In this document: positions 1 to 11,005 of the stretch, piece after piece
Layout: each line of letters opens with the position of its first letter
How positions within the stretch are numbered: position 1 is the stretch's first letter
Assembly: GCA_950295325.1 (NCBI GenBank)
Contig: OX485807.1
Coordinates: 376,501 to 440,500, forward strand
From: Polytrichum commune
Lineage: Eukaryota; Streptophyta; Polytrichopsida; Polytrichales; Polytrichaceae
Direction: 5' to 3'
DNA: 64,000 nucleotides
Made by a program: the position numbers and the translations under genes
Notes under the pieces: generated by a model
What the model was told of the DNA's origin: nothing
What the model saw: the letters and a program-made list of their open reading frames with translations, nothing else
Databases searched by the model: none

Positions 1-153
1 ACAACAACAATTTCTAAACCAACACATCCATGCAAAGATTAAGTGAAAACCAACCCGTCCCAAAACCTGTTGGAAAAAAAAATACGTGTCCAACAAGAGG
101 TATAAATAAGTCTCTTCTTTGGAGATGGTGGAAACCATCAGAAAGATACTTCC
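1..153. other. Flank left of the foldback array
   Basis: No gene is visible. It contains CCAACCCGTCCCAAAACC (about 50-67) and a TATA-like ataaataag near 109. The first 70 bases resemble 2215-2310, on the other side of the left repeat array, at roughly 80% identity by eye. The array may therefore sit inside a sequence that was duplicated around it. Confidence 0.4.
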
Positions 154-1920
154 AAGAAAATCTTATAATGTTGTGACTAATGTGACTAATACCTCGGCTA
201 GGTATTAGTCACATTAGTCACATCATTCTATAATCTTCTATAGTCTTATTTTATTTTATATTAAACTACATGCAAACCATTCCTATCGTAACCATGACAA
301 AAACCAACACAATACTATAGGTGTTTGACCATTCTAACGATTTCTCAATTTCAAGTTGAATTTAAAGTGAAATAAAACAAAACATTCATAACAATAAGAC
401 ACAAAATCAAATGCCCATAAAAACTTGCAAAATTGAAACTTCTCCGATATAGCAACTATACCAAAAATTATCACAAACTTAGGCCTTCGGGTGTGAGAGT
501 TCTCCAAGATTTTATAATGTTGTTACTAATGTGACTAATACCTCAGCTGGGTATTAGTCACATTAGTCACATTAGTCACATCATTCTATAATCTTCTATA
601 TTCTTATTTTTTTTGTAGATTCAATAGCATGCAAACCATTCCTATTGTAACTATGACAAAAACCAACACAATACTATAGGTGTTTGACCATTCTAACGAT
701 TTCTCAATTTCAAGTTGAATTTAAAGTGAAATAAAACAAAAAAATCATAACAATAAGACACCAAATCAAATGCCTATAAAAACTTGCAAAATTGAAACTC
801 CTCTAATGTGGCAACTATACCAAAAATCATCACAAACTTAGGCCTTGGGATGTGAGAGTTGTGCAAGATTTTATAATGTTGTTACTAATGTGACTAATAC
901 CTCGGCTGGGTATTAGTCACATTAGTCACATCATTCTATAATCTTCTATAGTCTTATTTTATTTTATATTAAACTACATGCAAACCATTCCTATCGTAAC
1001 CATGACAAAAACCAACACAATACTATAGGTGTTTGACCATTCTAACGATTTCTCCATTTCAACTTTAATTTAAAGTGAAATAAAACAAAACATTCATAAT
1101 AATAAGACACAAATCAAATGCCTATAAAAACTTGCAAAATTGAAACTTCTCCCATATAGCAACTATACCAAAAATTATCATAAACCTAGGCCTTGGGGTG
1201 TGAGAGTTGTCCAAGATTTTATAATGTTGTTACTAATGTGACTAATACCTCAGCTGGGTATTAGTCACATTAGTCACATCATTCTATAATCTTCTATATT
1301 CTTTTTTTTGGTATATTCAATTGCATGCAAACCATTCCTATCGTAACCATGACAAAAACCAACACAATACTATAGGTGTTTGACCATTCTAACGATTTCT
1401 CAATTTCAACTTGAATTTAAAGTGAAATAAAACAAAACATTCATAACAATAAGACACAAAATCAAATGCCCATAAATACTTACAAAATTGAAACTTCTCC
1501 GATATAGCAACTATACCAAAAATTATCAGAAACCTAGGCCTTGGGGTGTGAGAGTTGTCCAATATTTTATAAGGTTGTTACTAATGTGACTAATACCTCA
1601 GCTGGGTATTAATCACATTAGTCACATCATTCTATAATCTTCTATATTCTTATTTTTTTGTATATTCAATAGCATGCAAACCATTCCTATTGTAACCATG
1701 ACAAATACCAACACAATACTATAGGTGTTTGACCATTCTAACGATTTCTCAATTTCAAGTTGAATTTAAAGTGAAATAAAACAAAAAAAATCATAACAAT
1801 AAGACACAAAATCAAATGCCTATAAAAACTTGCAAAATTGAAACTCCTCTGATGTGGCAACTATACCAAAAATTATCACAAACTTAGGCCTTGGGGTATG
1901 AGAGTTGTGCAAGATTTTAT
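154..1920 (+). repeat. Left arm, five ~350-bp tandem units
   Basis: The landmark GTGACTAATACC recurs with its palindrome at about 182, 531, 890, 1238 and 1586, giving spacings of 348-359 bp. Each unit contains a near-perfect hairpin, then an AT-rich stretch with TATAATCTTCTAT, a block around CACAATACTATAGGTG, and a GTGAGAGTTGT-CCAAGATTTTAT tail. Units differ by scattered substitutions and small indels. The array stops abruptly at about 1920. No ORF is present. Confidence 0.9.
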
Positions 1921-2573
1921 GAATGTTATGCCTTAACATTTATATATATGATGTTTTTACTTGATCTTCCTTTACTTTGATATATTACTTTTATATTCAA
2001 GTTCAAAACATCAATTGGAATGCATTGATATTTGTTTGCATACACATAAAGGATAGGAGAATCCATCCACGTCTTTGAAGACGGCGGCAATGATGGTGTG
2101 GAAAAGACACTGTTGTACGTTGACACGTCAACATGGTGGCATTATGGCTAGGAGCAAGGCTGATTTTTCACAAAGTTTCCTTGTCCATGTCCAAAAACCT
2201 TGAATTGAAAGGCAAAAAAAATTGCAACCCGTCCCAAAACCGGTATTTTTTGAACCAACCTGTCCATGGAAAGGTTAAAGAAAAAACAACCCGTCCCAAA
2301 ACCGGTTCCCCAAGTAATTTGTCTTTTTACTAATTTCAGCTGCCACCACCCGCATTCCCTCCACGACACCCCCATTTCATTCATTTCATTCATTTCATTC
2401 ATTTCAGTTCTTAAGCTCTTCCTGTCGAGCAGGTATTGAAGTTCTTCCCATTGACATTTCTGAGTAAGTCAGGTATCTCTTACGCACATTCTTTCTTTGT
2501 CTTTTGGGCATGAGGGATTATGAGGTTTTGGGTGAAGGATTTTTTTCTTCTTTTCTAAACACGAAATGATAGG
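1921..2573. other. Spacer between left arm and solo LTR
   Basis: No convincing gene; short ORFs here lack recognisable features. A (CATTT/CATTC) microsatellite lies at about 2370-2405. 2215-2310 repeats motifs of the first 70 bases of the window (AACCCGTCCCAAAACCGG twice). Confidence 0.5.
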
Positions 2574-3447
2574 CAATGTATGAGCCCAAAATGGTTGCTC
2601 ATATTTGTTTTATGTTTAGAATTTATTTAGAATTGCATTTGGAGTGTTATTGAAACAATCAAAAGTATAAAAAGAGTGAGGCTTGGTGTGGTTTATGTTT
2701 TAGGCCTTAAGCCTAGTTTTGTGTGGTTAATTAGAAGCTTAGTGACATTAGGGAGTGTTTTGGTTAAGTGAGTAGTGTTTGATGAAGCAAGGGGAAGGGC
2801 CTTGGATTTAAATGTTTGAATTAGAACATGTTCTTGTTGGTTTAGGGGGTGAGGATTTAGTGGATAGGATAAGGTCCTACTAAGTAGGAGTGTATGAGCC
2901 CAAAATGGTTGCTCATATTTGTTTTATGTTTAGAATCTATTTAGAATTGCATTTGGAGTGTTGTTGAAACAATCAAAAGTATAAAAAGAGTGAGGCTTGG
3001 TGTGGGTTATGTTTTAGGCCTTAAGCCTATTTTGTGTGGTTAATTAGAAGCTTAGTGGCATTAGGAAGAGTTTGGGTTGAGTGAGTAGTGTTGGTGAGGC
3101 AAAGAGAAGTGCCTTGGATTTAAATGTTTGATTTAGAACATGTTTGTGTTGGTTTAGGGGGTGAGGGTTTAGTGGATAAGATAAGGTCCTACTAAGTAGG
3201 AGAAGGTTAAGGGGTTTGTGGTCTTGGGTGCCCTCTCCTCCTCCTCCTCTCCTCTCTTCTTTCTTCTTCTTCCTCTCTCCTCCTCTCCTCTCTCTCTCCC
3301 TCCTCTCTAAGAACTTGAGCTCTTAGAGCTAAAAAAAAATATGTGGGAATTAGGTAGGCCTTAGTGAAATTAGTGGGCTTGGTTAGGTTGATTAGGAGGG
3401 GATTGATAAAATTAGTTAGATAGTTAGTTAGGATGTGGGTTTGGTTG

Positions 3448-3735
3448 CCTAAGCTTGGCTGGTTCAGCCAGCAACTGTGTGGGTTTGGGGTACCTAAGCT
3501 TGGCTGGTTCGGCCCAGCAATTGTGTGGATTTGGTGCCTAAGCTTGGCTGGTTCGGCCCAACACTGAAGTGGATTGCTGCCTAATTAAGCTTGGGCTGGT
3601 TCGGCCCAGCACTGAAGTGGATTTGCTGCCTAAGCTTGGCTGGTTCGGCCAACAACTGTGTGGGTTTGGGGTACCTAAGCTTGGCTGGTTCGGCCCAACA
3701 ACTGTGTGGATTTGCTGCCTAAGCTTGGCTGGATC
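3448..3735 (+). repeat. LTR minisatellite, ~42-bp unit
   Basis: About seven imperfect copies built around CCTAAGCTTGGCTGGTTCGG followed by CCCAGCAACTGTGTGGATTT. It lies in body 1 of the solo LTR, after the CT-rich tract. Confidence 0.85.
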
Positions 3736-4365
3736 GAAGTGGAGAAAGGGGAGGGAGTTACTAGTGTTCCCTTAGCTTATGCTATGTTTAGTAATTAGGA
3801 TATGACATAATATTTATTTAGGTAGTTAGTTCATTATCAAGTTAGGTGAACACCGGCATTAGAAGGTGGCATTAAGGGGTGGACTTGTGGTTGTGTTGTG
3901 TGGAATTGTAAGGGAGTGCGCCAATGGTGCCATACTAGAGAAGAGTGTTTCTTAACACTTGTAATCTTGTTGTGGAATAAATTGGGGTACCCACCAATGA
4001 TGTGAGATGCAATGAAAGTTAATGGCATTGGAATGATTTAGCTAGGCTAGCATGAATGTGATCCCCATGCCCTCACCCGGACTAGGACGCTTAAGGGTGG
4101 GTGGTTTGGCCTCACAAAGAGGGTTAAGGAGCTTGTGGTTTTGGGAGCCTCTTTCCCTTTTCTCTTTCCCTCTCCTTCTCCTCTCTTCTCCTCTCCTCTC
4201 CTCTCTCTCTTTTTCTCCTCTCTAGGATTTGGAGCTCTTAGAGCTAGAAGAATAGTGGAATTAAGTAGTGAATTAAGTAAGGGGGTCTTAGGGGAATTAG
4301 GTAGGCAATTAGGTAAGGGGCTTTGGGGAAGTAGTGGAATTAGGTAGGGGTTAGTGGGATTAGCT

Positions 4366-4866
4366 GCTTGACTAGGAGCCGGTTGGGATTAGCTGCTGGA
4401 CTAAGGAGCCTGGCTGGGCTTAACTGCTGGACTAAGGAGCTTGGCTGGGCTTAACTGCTGGACTAAGGAGCCTGGCTGGGCTTAACTGCTGGACTAAGGA
4501 GCCTGGCTGGGCTTAACTGCTAGACTAAGGAGCCTGGTTGGGATTAGCTGCGACTAAGGAGCCGGTTGGGATTAGCTGCTGGACTAAGGAGCCTGGAGGG
4601 GATTAGCTGCTTGACTAAGGAGCCGGTTGGGATTAGCTGCTGGACTAAGGAGCCTGGCTGGGCTTAGCTGCTGGACTAAGGAACCTGGAGGGGATTAGCT
4701 GCTTGACTAAGGAGCCGGTTGGGATTAGTTGATGGACTAAGGAGCCTGGCTGGGCTTAGCTGCTGGACTAAGGAGCCGGTTGGGATTAGCTGCTGGACTA
4801 AGGAGCCTGGTTGGGATTAGCTGCGACTAAGGAGCCGGTTGGGATTAGCTGCTGGACTAAGGAGCC
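4366..4866 (+). repeat. LTR minisatellite, ~31-bp unit
   Basis: About sixteen copies of a unit containing GGACTAAGGAGCCTGG and CTGGGCTTAGCTG, with GGTTGGGATTAG variants interspersed. It occupies the position in body 2 of the solo LTR that a different minisatellite occupies in body 1. Confidence 0.85.
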
Positions 4867-5261
4867 TGCTATTGGGTGATATGGGTAGTAGGCCGGGTAT
4901 GAACCCGTGATGGGCCCGGTCGTGAACTTGACCGGATGCGGCAAGGGCTACGGGCCAAAGGCCTAGGGCATTAGTGGGATTTAGTCCCACATAAATAATA
5001 GAGTGGTATGAGGGAATAAGTCTTAGTAGGGTTTTGATTGTGGGATTGTGAATTAGTGTAGTAGGGACGGGATAAATAGAGAAGAGCATTTTTCAATGCT
5101 TGTACTCGGATTATGGAATAAATTGGTGTGCAAGATTGGATGGGAAATGTAATGGATTCTCACGAATTTGGTAAGATGGAGTTATGGAAACACGAATGTG
5201 ATATCCATTCCCTCACCCGGACTAGGACGCTTAAGGGTGGGTGGTTTGGCCTCACACAATG

Positions 5262-5565
5262 CGGTCGAGGAGATTCAACCTACCTTTTTGTATCATGCAC
5301 TGCAATATTTTTTATCTGATGACCTTTCTTCCAAAGCCGTGGCTATAGGCCTTTGCACATGGGCTTGCTCCGGTGCAAGGCAGCATGGCGAGAAAAAAAT
5401 GATATGGTGATACAATATACACCCAAAATAAAATAAAATAAAATAAAATAAAATATATACAACAAATGCCAAAATAATATATAATATTTTAAATACAAAA
5501 ATCGGTAAAAAATACTCTAGCTAATTCCAAAAAACTATAAATTTTACTACTAGAAATAAGAATAT
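5262..5565. other. Spacer with AAAAT microsatellite
   Basis: Downstream flank of the minus-strand gene at 5566-7122. It contains an (AAAAT)n run at about 5428-5453 and otherwise AT-rich sequence. No gene is seen. Confidence 0.5.
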
Positions 5566-7122
5566 CTACTCATTATGACTATCTTGTGGATCTATGAAAT
5601 ACCAATATTTTTTTATTGGAATTCTAGTAGGTTTTTCAGTCTGAGCTGTCAATTGATGCTCCACCCTAGTTTTCAACCACTTCTTGTTCGTAAGAGCAAG
5701 ACCTAATGTATAATTCTCTATTGCATTGTCTCTTAGGTCAAAATGTAAGGTCCCATGCACATATTTTTTACTTTTTACAAACACACCAGATCCATTGTTT
5801 GTTTGAAATTTGTAAGGATATTGATGCAGAGCAAATTGACCTTTTAAAAGAGCTCCTGCTGTAAAACATGTAATTATGAATGATTCCATATCCAACGAAT
5901 CAACATATGGTTTAATAAATGAATTTTTACAAAAATGCAATTGACATACATTTGTGAGACTCTCACCTAGGCCAACATATATATGATTCGTGGTTGATGC
6001 TTGTAGATGAAAATGATGGTCAACTTTCTCACCGAATGTGGACATTGCACTTCTCCATATGTTGCTTGCAATCTCGTCGCCAATATCTTTGAATGCCTTT
6101 TCTTCATGAAGTGATACTTTGGATGAATGATACGGAACAACATTGTCACTAGCAATGCTTGCATTGGAGGTGTAACCATGACTAATATTTTTGTAAAGTG
6201 CACGATGTGGATTTTGAGCTTTCTGTTTACTTATGTTTCCATAAAGAGGAGTCTCTTCATAATAAACATTGGTCAATCTCAATGTGGATCTATATGTGTC
6301 TTCATCCAACATTTTTGGAATATATATTAGAATAACATGATTTAATACCAAAGTCTTGGTATTAGAAGTTATTTTCACACCATCAAATATGATAAGAGGT
6401 GAAGATATAGTATCCAGCAAATGTTCATCTTGGAATACATCTTCCCACTTGTAATCATCATTGTTGTATTCTTTCAGATCCCAATATGGTTTTGTGTTGG
6501 ACAGAATCTTATGTTGATTCGATATATTAGAATAAGCAATGTGCATTCTTATTCCCGTTGGTAATTTCAAAGCTTCAACAGTAGACTTGTATAATGCAGA
6601 TGTATGTCTCACTTCACATTGAACAATCAACCCCAACAACAATTTATTTTTCTTGCTGTCAATAAATTTTTTGTAACCTTCAACAATTGCATCATAATCT
6701 GAAAGAGTTTGAATTATGAAATCTCGACAATTCCATAAATTCAACATAGGCTTATAATACAAGCTGTAATCTACGTCCCAAACATTTGGACATAGTTTAC
6801 ATCTTCTCCCTTTCTCTTTGAATTTTTGAAGACAATTATCACATACTTTATGACAATTATGAATAATTGTACCTTTTGGGAGGTCTGCATCTTCACCGTT
6901 GAACAACTTTATGAAAATTTCATTTTTCAATGTATATTCACAAGGAATAACATATATTGTTGAATGACGTTGTCGTTTCCGATGTACAAAATATGAGCAT
7001 CCGACAAATCCAATTTCATTGAATCTCAGCTCATATAGGTTTTCGTCCTCCAAAAGTTTATGATCTATTAGTAAAGCATACTTGCGTGGTTTCTGATTTG
7101 ACGAGGATGCCATTGTGTACAA
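5566..7122 (-). CDS. Unrecognised 518-residue protein with a partial RING-like cysteine cluster
   Basis: An intact ORF in AT-rich DNA. The first ATG is followed three codons later by a second ATG (MASSSNQKP), which could equally be the start. I do not recognise the family. At about residues 88-112 the motif CHKVCDNCL..RRCKLC resembles the second half of a RING finger (C-H-C-C...C-C). The first C-x2-C pair is not evident, so the domain may be incomplete. No signal peptide or membrane segment is obvious. The C-terminal third contains GESLTNVCQLHFC and HGTLHFDLRDN, which I cannot place. It sits between the two inverted arrays, so it may be a host gene captured in a foldback element or an element-encoded protein. 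An uninterrupted 1.5-kb frame amid decayed DNA suggests recent function or recent arrival. Confidence 0.6.
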   Translation of the reverse strand: MYTMASSSNQKPRKYALLIDHKLLEDENLYELRFNEIGFVGCSYFVHRKRQRHSTIYVIPCEYTLKNEIFIKLFNGEDADLPKGTIIHNCHKVCDNCLQKFKEKGRRCKLCPNVWDVDYSLYYKPMLNLWNCRDFIIQTLSDYDAIVEGYKKFIDSKKNKLLLGLIVQCEVRHTSALYKSTVEALKLPTGIRMHIAYSNISNQHKILSNTKPYWDLKEYNNDDYKWEDVFQDEHLLDTISSPLIIFDGVKITSNTKTLVLNHVILIYIPKMLDEDTYRSTLRLTNVYYEETPLYGNISKQKAQNPHRALYKNISHGYTSNASIASDNVVPYHSSKVSLHEEKAFKDIGDEIASNIWRSAMSTFGEKVDHHFHLQASTTNHIYVGLGESLTNVCQLHFCKNSFIKPYVDSLDMESFIITCFTAGALLKGQFALHQYPYKFQTNNGSGVFVKSKKYVHGTLHFDLRDNAIENYTLGLALTNKKWLKTRVEHQLTAQTEKPTRIPIKKYWYFIDPQDSHNE

Positions 7123-7370
7123 AAGCTCAATAATGCAATTAAGATAAATGAATATAATTCTTGACGAAAGGATATAAAAAACGGTTTAGGATCTATAATA
7201 TGACTATAACTTTAAGGCCTAATAAAAATGTATATTAGCTATAAAAGTAATTTATTAAAGAAAAATGTATAGTAAATATAAAAGTAATATATTAATGTAA
7301 AAAATGTATATTAAATATATTATATTATATTAAAATAAAAGAAGATAAAAAAAACATGCAATTTAATAAT

Positions 7371-8919
7371 AGGAATGGCTTGCATGCAATTTAATATAAA
7401 AATAAGAATATAGAAGATTATAGAATGATGTGACTAATGTGACTAATACCCAGCCGAGGTATTAGTCACATTAGTAACAACCTTATAAAATCTTGGACAG
7501 CTCTCACACCCCAAGGCCTAACTTTGTGATAATTTTTGGTATAGTTGCTATATGGGAGAAGTTTCAATTTTGCAAGTTTTTATAGGCATTTGATTTTGTG
7601 TCTTATTGTTATGAATTTTTTGTTTTATTTCACTTTAAATTCAACTTGAAATTGAGAAATCGTTAGAATGGTCAAACACCTATAGTATTGTGTTGGTTTT
7701 TGTCATGGTTACGATAGGAATGGTTAGCACGCAATTTAATATATAAAAAAATAAGAATATAGAAGATTATAGAATGATGTGACTAATGTGACTAATACCC
7801 AACCGAGGTATTAGTCACATTAGTAACAACATTATAAAATCTTGGACAACTCTCACACCCCAAGGCCTAACTTTGTGATAATTTTTGGTATAGTTGCTAT
7901 ATGGGAGAAGTTTCAATTTTGCAAGTTTTTATAGGCATTTGATTTTGTGTCTTATTGTTATGAATTTTTTGTTTTATTTCACTTTAAATTCAAGTTGAAA
8001 TTGAGAAATCATTAGAATGGTCAAACACCTATAGTATTGTGTTGGTTTTTGTCATGGTTACGAGAGGAATGGTTTGCATGCAATTTAATATAATATAATA
8101 TAAGAATATAAAAGATTATAGGATGATGTGACTAATGTGACTAATACCCAGCCGAGGTATTAGTCACATTAGTAACAACATTATAAAATCTTGGACAACT
8201 CTCACACCCCAAGGCCTAACTTTCTGATAATATTTGGTATAGTTGCTATATCATTGGGAGAAGTTTCAATTTTGCAAGTTTTTATAGGCATTTGATTTTG
8301 TGTCTTATTGTTATGAAATTTTTATTTTATTTCACTTTAAATTCAAGTTGAAATTGAGAAATTGCTAGAATGGTCAAACACCTATAGTATTGTGTTGGTT
8401 TTTGTCATGATTACGATAGGAATGGTTAATACCGAATTTGATATAGAACAGATAAGATCATAAAAGATTATAGAATGATGTGACTAATGTGACTAATAGC
8501 TAGCCGAGGTATTAGTCACATTAGTAACAACATTATAAAATCTTGGACAACTCTCACAACCCAAGGCCTAGGTTTATGATATTTTTTTGGTATAGTTGCT
8601 ATATCGGAGAAGTTTCAATTTTGCAAGTTTTTATAGGCATTTGATTTTGTGTCTTATTGTTATGAATTTTTTGTTTTATTTCACTCTAAATTCAAATTGA
8701 AATTGAGAAATCGTTAGAATGGTCAAACACCTATAGTATTGTGTTGGTTTTTGTCATGGTTATGATAGGAATGGTTTGCATGCAATTTAATATAATTTAA
8801 TATTATATTATAGAAGATTATAGAATGATGTGACTAATGTGACTAATGTGACTAATGTGACTAATACCCAGCTGAGGTATTAGTCACATTAGTAACAACA
8901 TTATAAAATCTTGGACAAC
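7371..8919 (-). repeat. Right arm, five inverted ~350-bp tandem units
   Basis: Reverse complement of the left-arm unit. The palindromic landmark lies at about 7430, 7779, 8128, 8480 and 8830 (spacing 349-352 bp). The last copy carries extra GTGACTAAT repeats. It ends at CTTGGACAAC, where element 1 begins. Confidence 0.9.
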
Positions 8920-10944
8920 TGTGAGGCCAAACCCCCCACCCTTAAGCGTCCGTAGTCCGAGTAGTGGGTTTGGGCTCACATTCCTCCGCGGTATTGGATT
9001 TGGACTTGGATGAGTCCATAGTGCAAGGTTCACCCTTCAAGTGGTCTTGGATTTAACTTTGGTCTTTGCTTCCTTTGTCTTGCCATCGCGAGAGTGCTCC
9101 ACATTCTCCATTAATTTGTGCATGTGGTTTATTTTTAAAGAGAGGATGCAAGTGTTAAAAAAAACACTATTCTCTATAGTCAATCTCAAATACATTTACT
9201 TGTGAAAGCCACCATAACACTAACTAGCATAATGTAACTAACTACTTGTCTATGAGCTAATTAGGTAGGCTATCTACTAAGCTCCTTCATGAACCCATCT
9301 CTTTACTTTCTAATTACATAAACCTAGCTCCTTCATAAACCCAGCTCCTTCATAAACCCAGCTTCTTAGCTTCTAACTAAACAAACCCAGCTCCTTCATG
9401 AACCCAGCTCCTTAGCTTCTAACTAAACAAATCCAGGTCCTTCATAAACCCAGCTCTTTACTTTCTAACTAAACAACCCCAGCTCCTTCATAAACCCAGC
9501 TCTTTACTTTCTAACTAAACAACCCCAGCTCCTTCATAAACCCAGCTCTTTACTTTCTAACTAAACAAACCCAGCTCCTTAGCTTCTAACTAAACAAACC
9601 CAGCTCCTTCATAAACCCAGCTCTTTACTTTCTAACTAAACAAACCCAGGTCCTTCATAAACCCAGCTCTTTACTTTCTAACTAAACAAACCCAGCTCCT
9701 TCATAAACCCAGCTCCTTCATGAACCCACAACTTTGTAGTTGTAATCCCCAACTACCTCACTAATTATTCAAGCCCTTAACTAATCTTCCTACCTAATTT
9801 CCCTAATTCTACTAACAACCCCTTTCTAATCACACAATTCTTCTCTAATCCTAAAATCCTAAAATCCTAGAGAGGAGAGGGGGAGAGAGAATTTCCTAAC
9901 TTCACTAAGACTAACTAATCCACACAAGTATATTTTTGCACTCATCACAACATCAAGTGCTCAACTCTTAAACATGGAACTTGCAACCACGTGTATTCAA
10001 AACATGAACTTTAAGTACCACAAATTGGAATCATGAATTAACTTTAAAATCCTTCACGTCAACACTAATTCTACCAAGAGGTCAAGCCCTCTTCAAGGCT
10101 AACAAGCCTTGGCTCTCAAACTAAAAACTAAGCACACACATGTGCTCCAATATGGCTTCCCACACCCACACTTATAACTCGTGGGGTGCCTTGGAGCACA
10201 AAGGAAAGAGAGGATGAGTGAGGGAAGAATGAGGGATTATATAGTAAGCTTGAGGGGGTGAGCACCCTCAAGGCTCACGATAAGCCCTTGAGATTTCCTC
10301 CTACTTAGTAGGCGCCAATCCTATCTTCTAAGCCTTCCTCCCTCAAATGATCAACAAGGATCCTAATTCGAACATTTAACTAGCCTTGGCTTTCTACCTA
10401 CCACACTTTACCAAACTTGGGATGCTTCAACCCAAACTTAGCCTCCTTCGCTTTCCGCCGCCATAACTTTCTCCCCTTACTTTCCCAAATCGTCGCTCAC
10501 CACTTAATTCAAACCACGATGCTTAACTCGTGATTTGATTGGTGCTTTGAGAATTTGCTTATCCTCCACCTTGCATTCTTCCTTGGGCCTTCCCCATTAA
10601 GTGGCCATGATGAGGTGGTCCACTTGTGCGCTCCATGTGATCCTCCATTCATCCCAATTCGAATGCACTTGCCTCTTGAGTCACTTTGGTTGTCTCCATC
10701 CATTTGTACTAGCCTACTCACTAACTACTCAATCCAAGTTCTCCTTACCTATCCTCATTCGCTCAAATCCTTCCGAAGGTAAAAACACAATAACAACTCA
10801 CATCCTAGCCTCTTACAACATGGTACTTCTAAGACTAACATTTCATTCTTTTTATATTTTTGTGAAGTAACATGCTACTTCAAAGTGCATCAACTAACGT
10901 TTCAAGGGTCTAAGACTAAATGTGGGCACCCTTTTGGGCTCACA
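8920..10944 (-). repeat. Element 1 3' LTR (2025 bp)
   Basis: On the plus strand it runs TGTGAGGCC...GGGCTCACA. It contains a minisatellite at about 9263-9725. On the minus strand it has a TATA-like CTATAGAGAA and a hairpin AGTGTT..AACACT followed by an AATAAA signal near 9130-9175, plausibly the promoter/poly(A) region. Short ORFs inside it recur identically in the other LTR and are not considered genes. Confidence 0.9.
9263..9725 (+). repeat. LTR minisatellite, ~46-bp unit
   Basis: About ten imperfect copies of CCCAGCTCCTTCATAAA plus CTTTACTTTCTAACTAAACA. The other element 1 LTR has a shorter version (about 18293-18545). Confidence 0.85.
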
Positions 10945-10948
10945 TAAT

Positions 10949-10966
10949 TGGCGACCATCGGGGGAT
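10949..10966 (+). promoter_or_regulatory. PBS-like sequence at the wrong end of element 1
   Basis: TGGCGACCATCGGGGGAT follows the left LTR after four bases and reads on the plus strand, opposite to gag-pol. It closely resembles the primer-binding site of element 2 (TGGCGACCATGCTGGGGA) and the tRNA-Arg complement. No polypurine tract is visible where one is expected. Confidence 0.4.
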
Positions 10967-11005
10967 GAATCCAAACATCTCTTGCTCCAAGGGTAAGTTG
11001 CCTAG

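Larger units (their letters stand above)
2579..5256 (+). mobile_element. Rearranged solo LTR related to the element 1 LTR
   Basis: It starts TATGAGCCCAAAATGG and ends GGTTTGGCCTCACA. These are the termini of the element 1 LTR read on its coding strand (TGTGAGCCC...GGCCTCACA). It is flanked by the exact 5-bp direct repeat CAATG (2574-2578 and 5257-5261). Inside, the first ~314 bp are duplicated in tandem (2579-2892 and 2893-3203), and the rest of the LTR is present twice (3204-4116 and 4117-5256), each copy ending in the same CTCACA. No internal retrotransposon coding sequence remains. Each body carries a CT-rich tract, its own minisatellite, a small hairpin and an AATAAA signal. Confidence 0.8.
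154..8919. mobile_element. Large foldback element: five tandem units on each arm, inverted, around a gene-bearing spacer
   Basis: The left arm (154-1920) has five ~350-bp units. The right arm (7371-8919) has five units of the same sequence in reverse complement. Both outer ends stop at nearly the same point of the unit, near a CCAAGA..TTATAATG sequence. Such arms of tandem repeats are known from Foldback-type elements and from some Mutator-like relatives. The spacer holds an intact ORF (5566-7122) and a solo LTR (2579-5256). I see no target-site duplication because element 1 begins exactly at the right end. No transposase motif is recognised, so the class is an inference. It could also be an inverted segmental duplication of a satellite. 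Confidence 0.55.

Noticed and set aside
154-1920. CRISPR-like or centromeric array
   Set aside because: The context is eukaryotic, units are ~350 bp without spacers, and only five copies are present with an inverted counterpart.
10509-10870. Short ORFs repeated identically at 19326-19687
   Set aside because: They lie in the two LTRs of element 1, and the identity reflects LTR identity. No domain or coding bias is seen.
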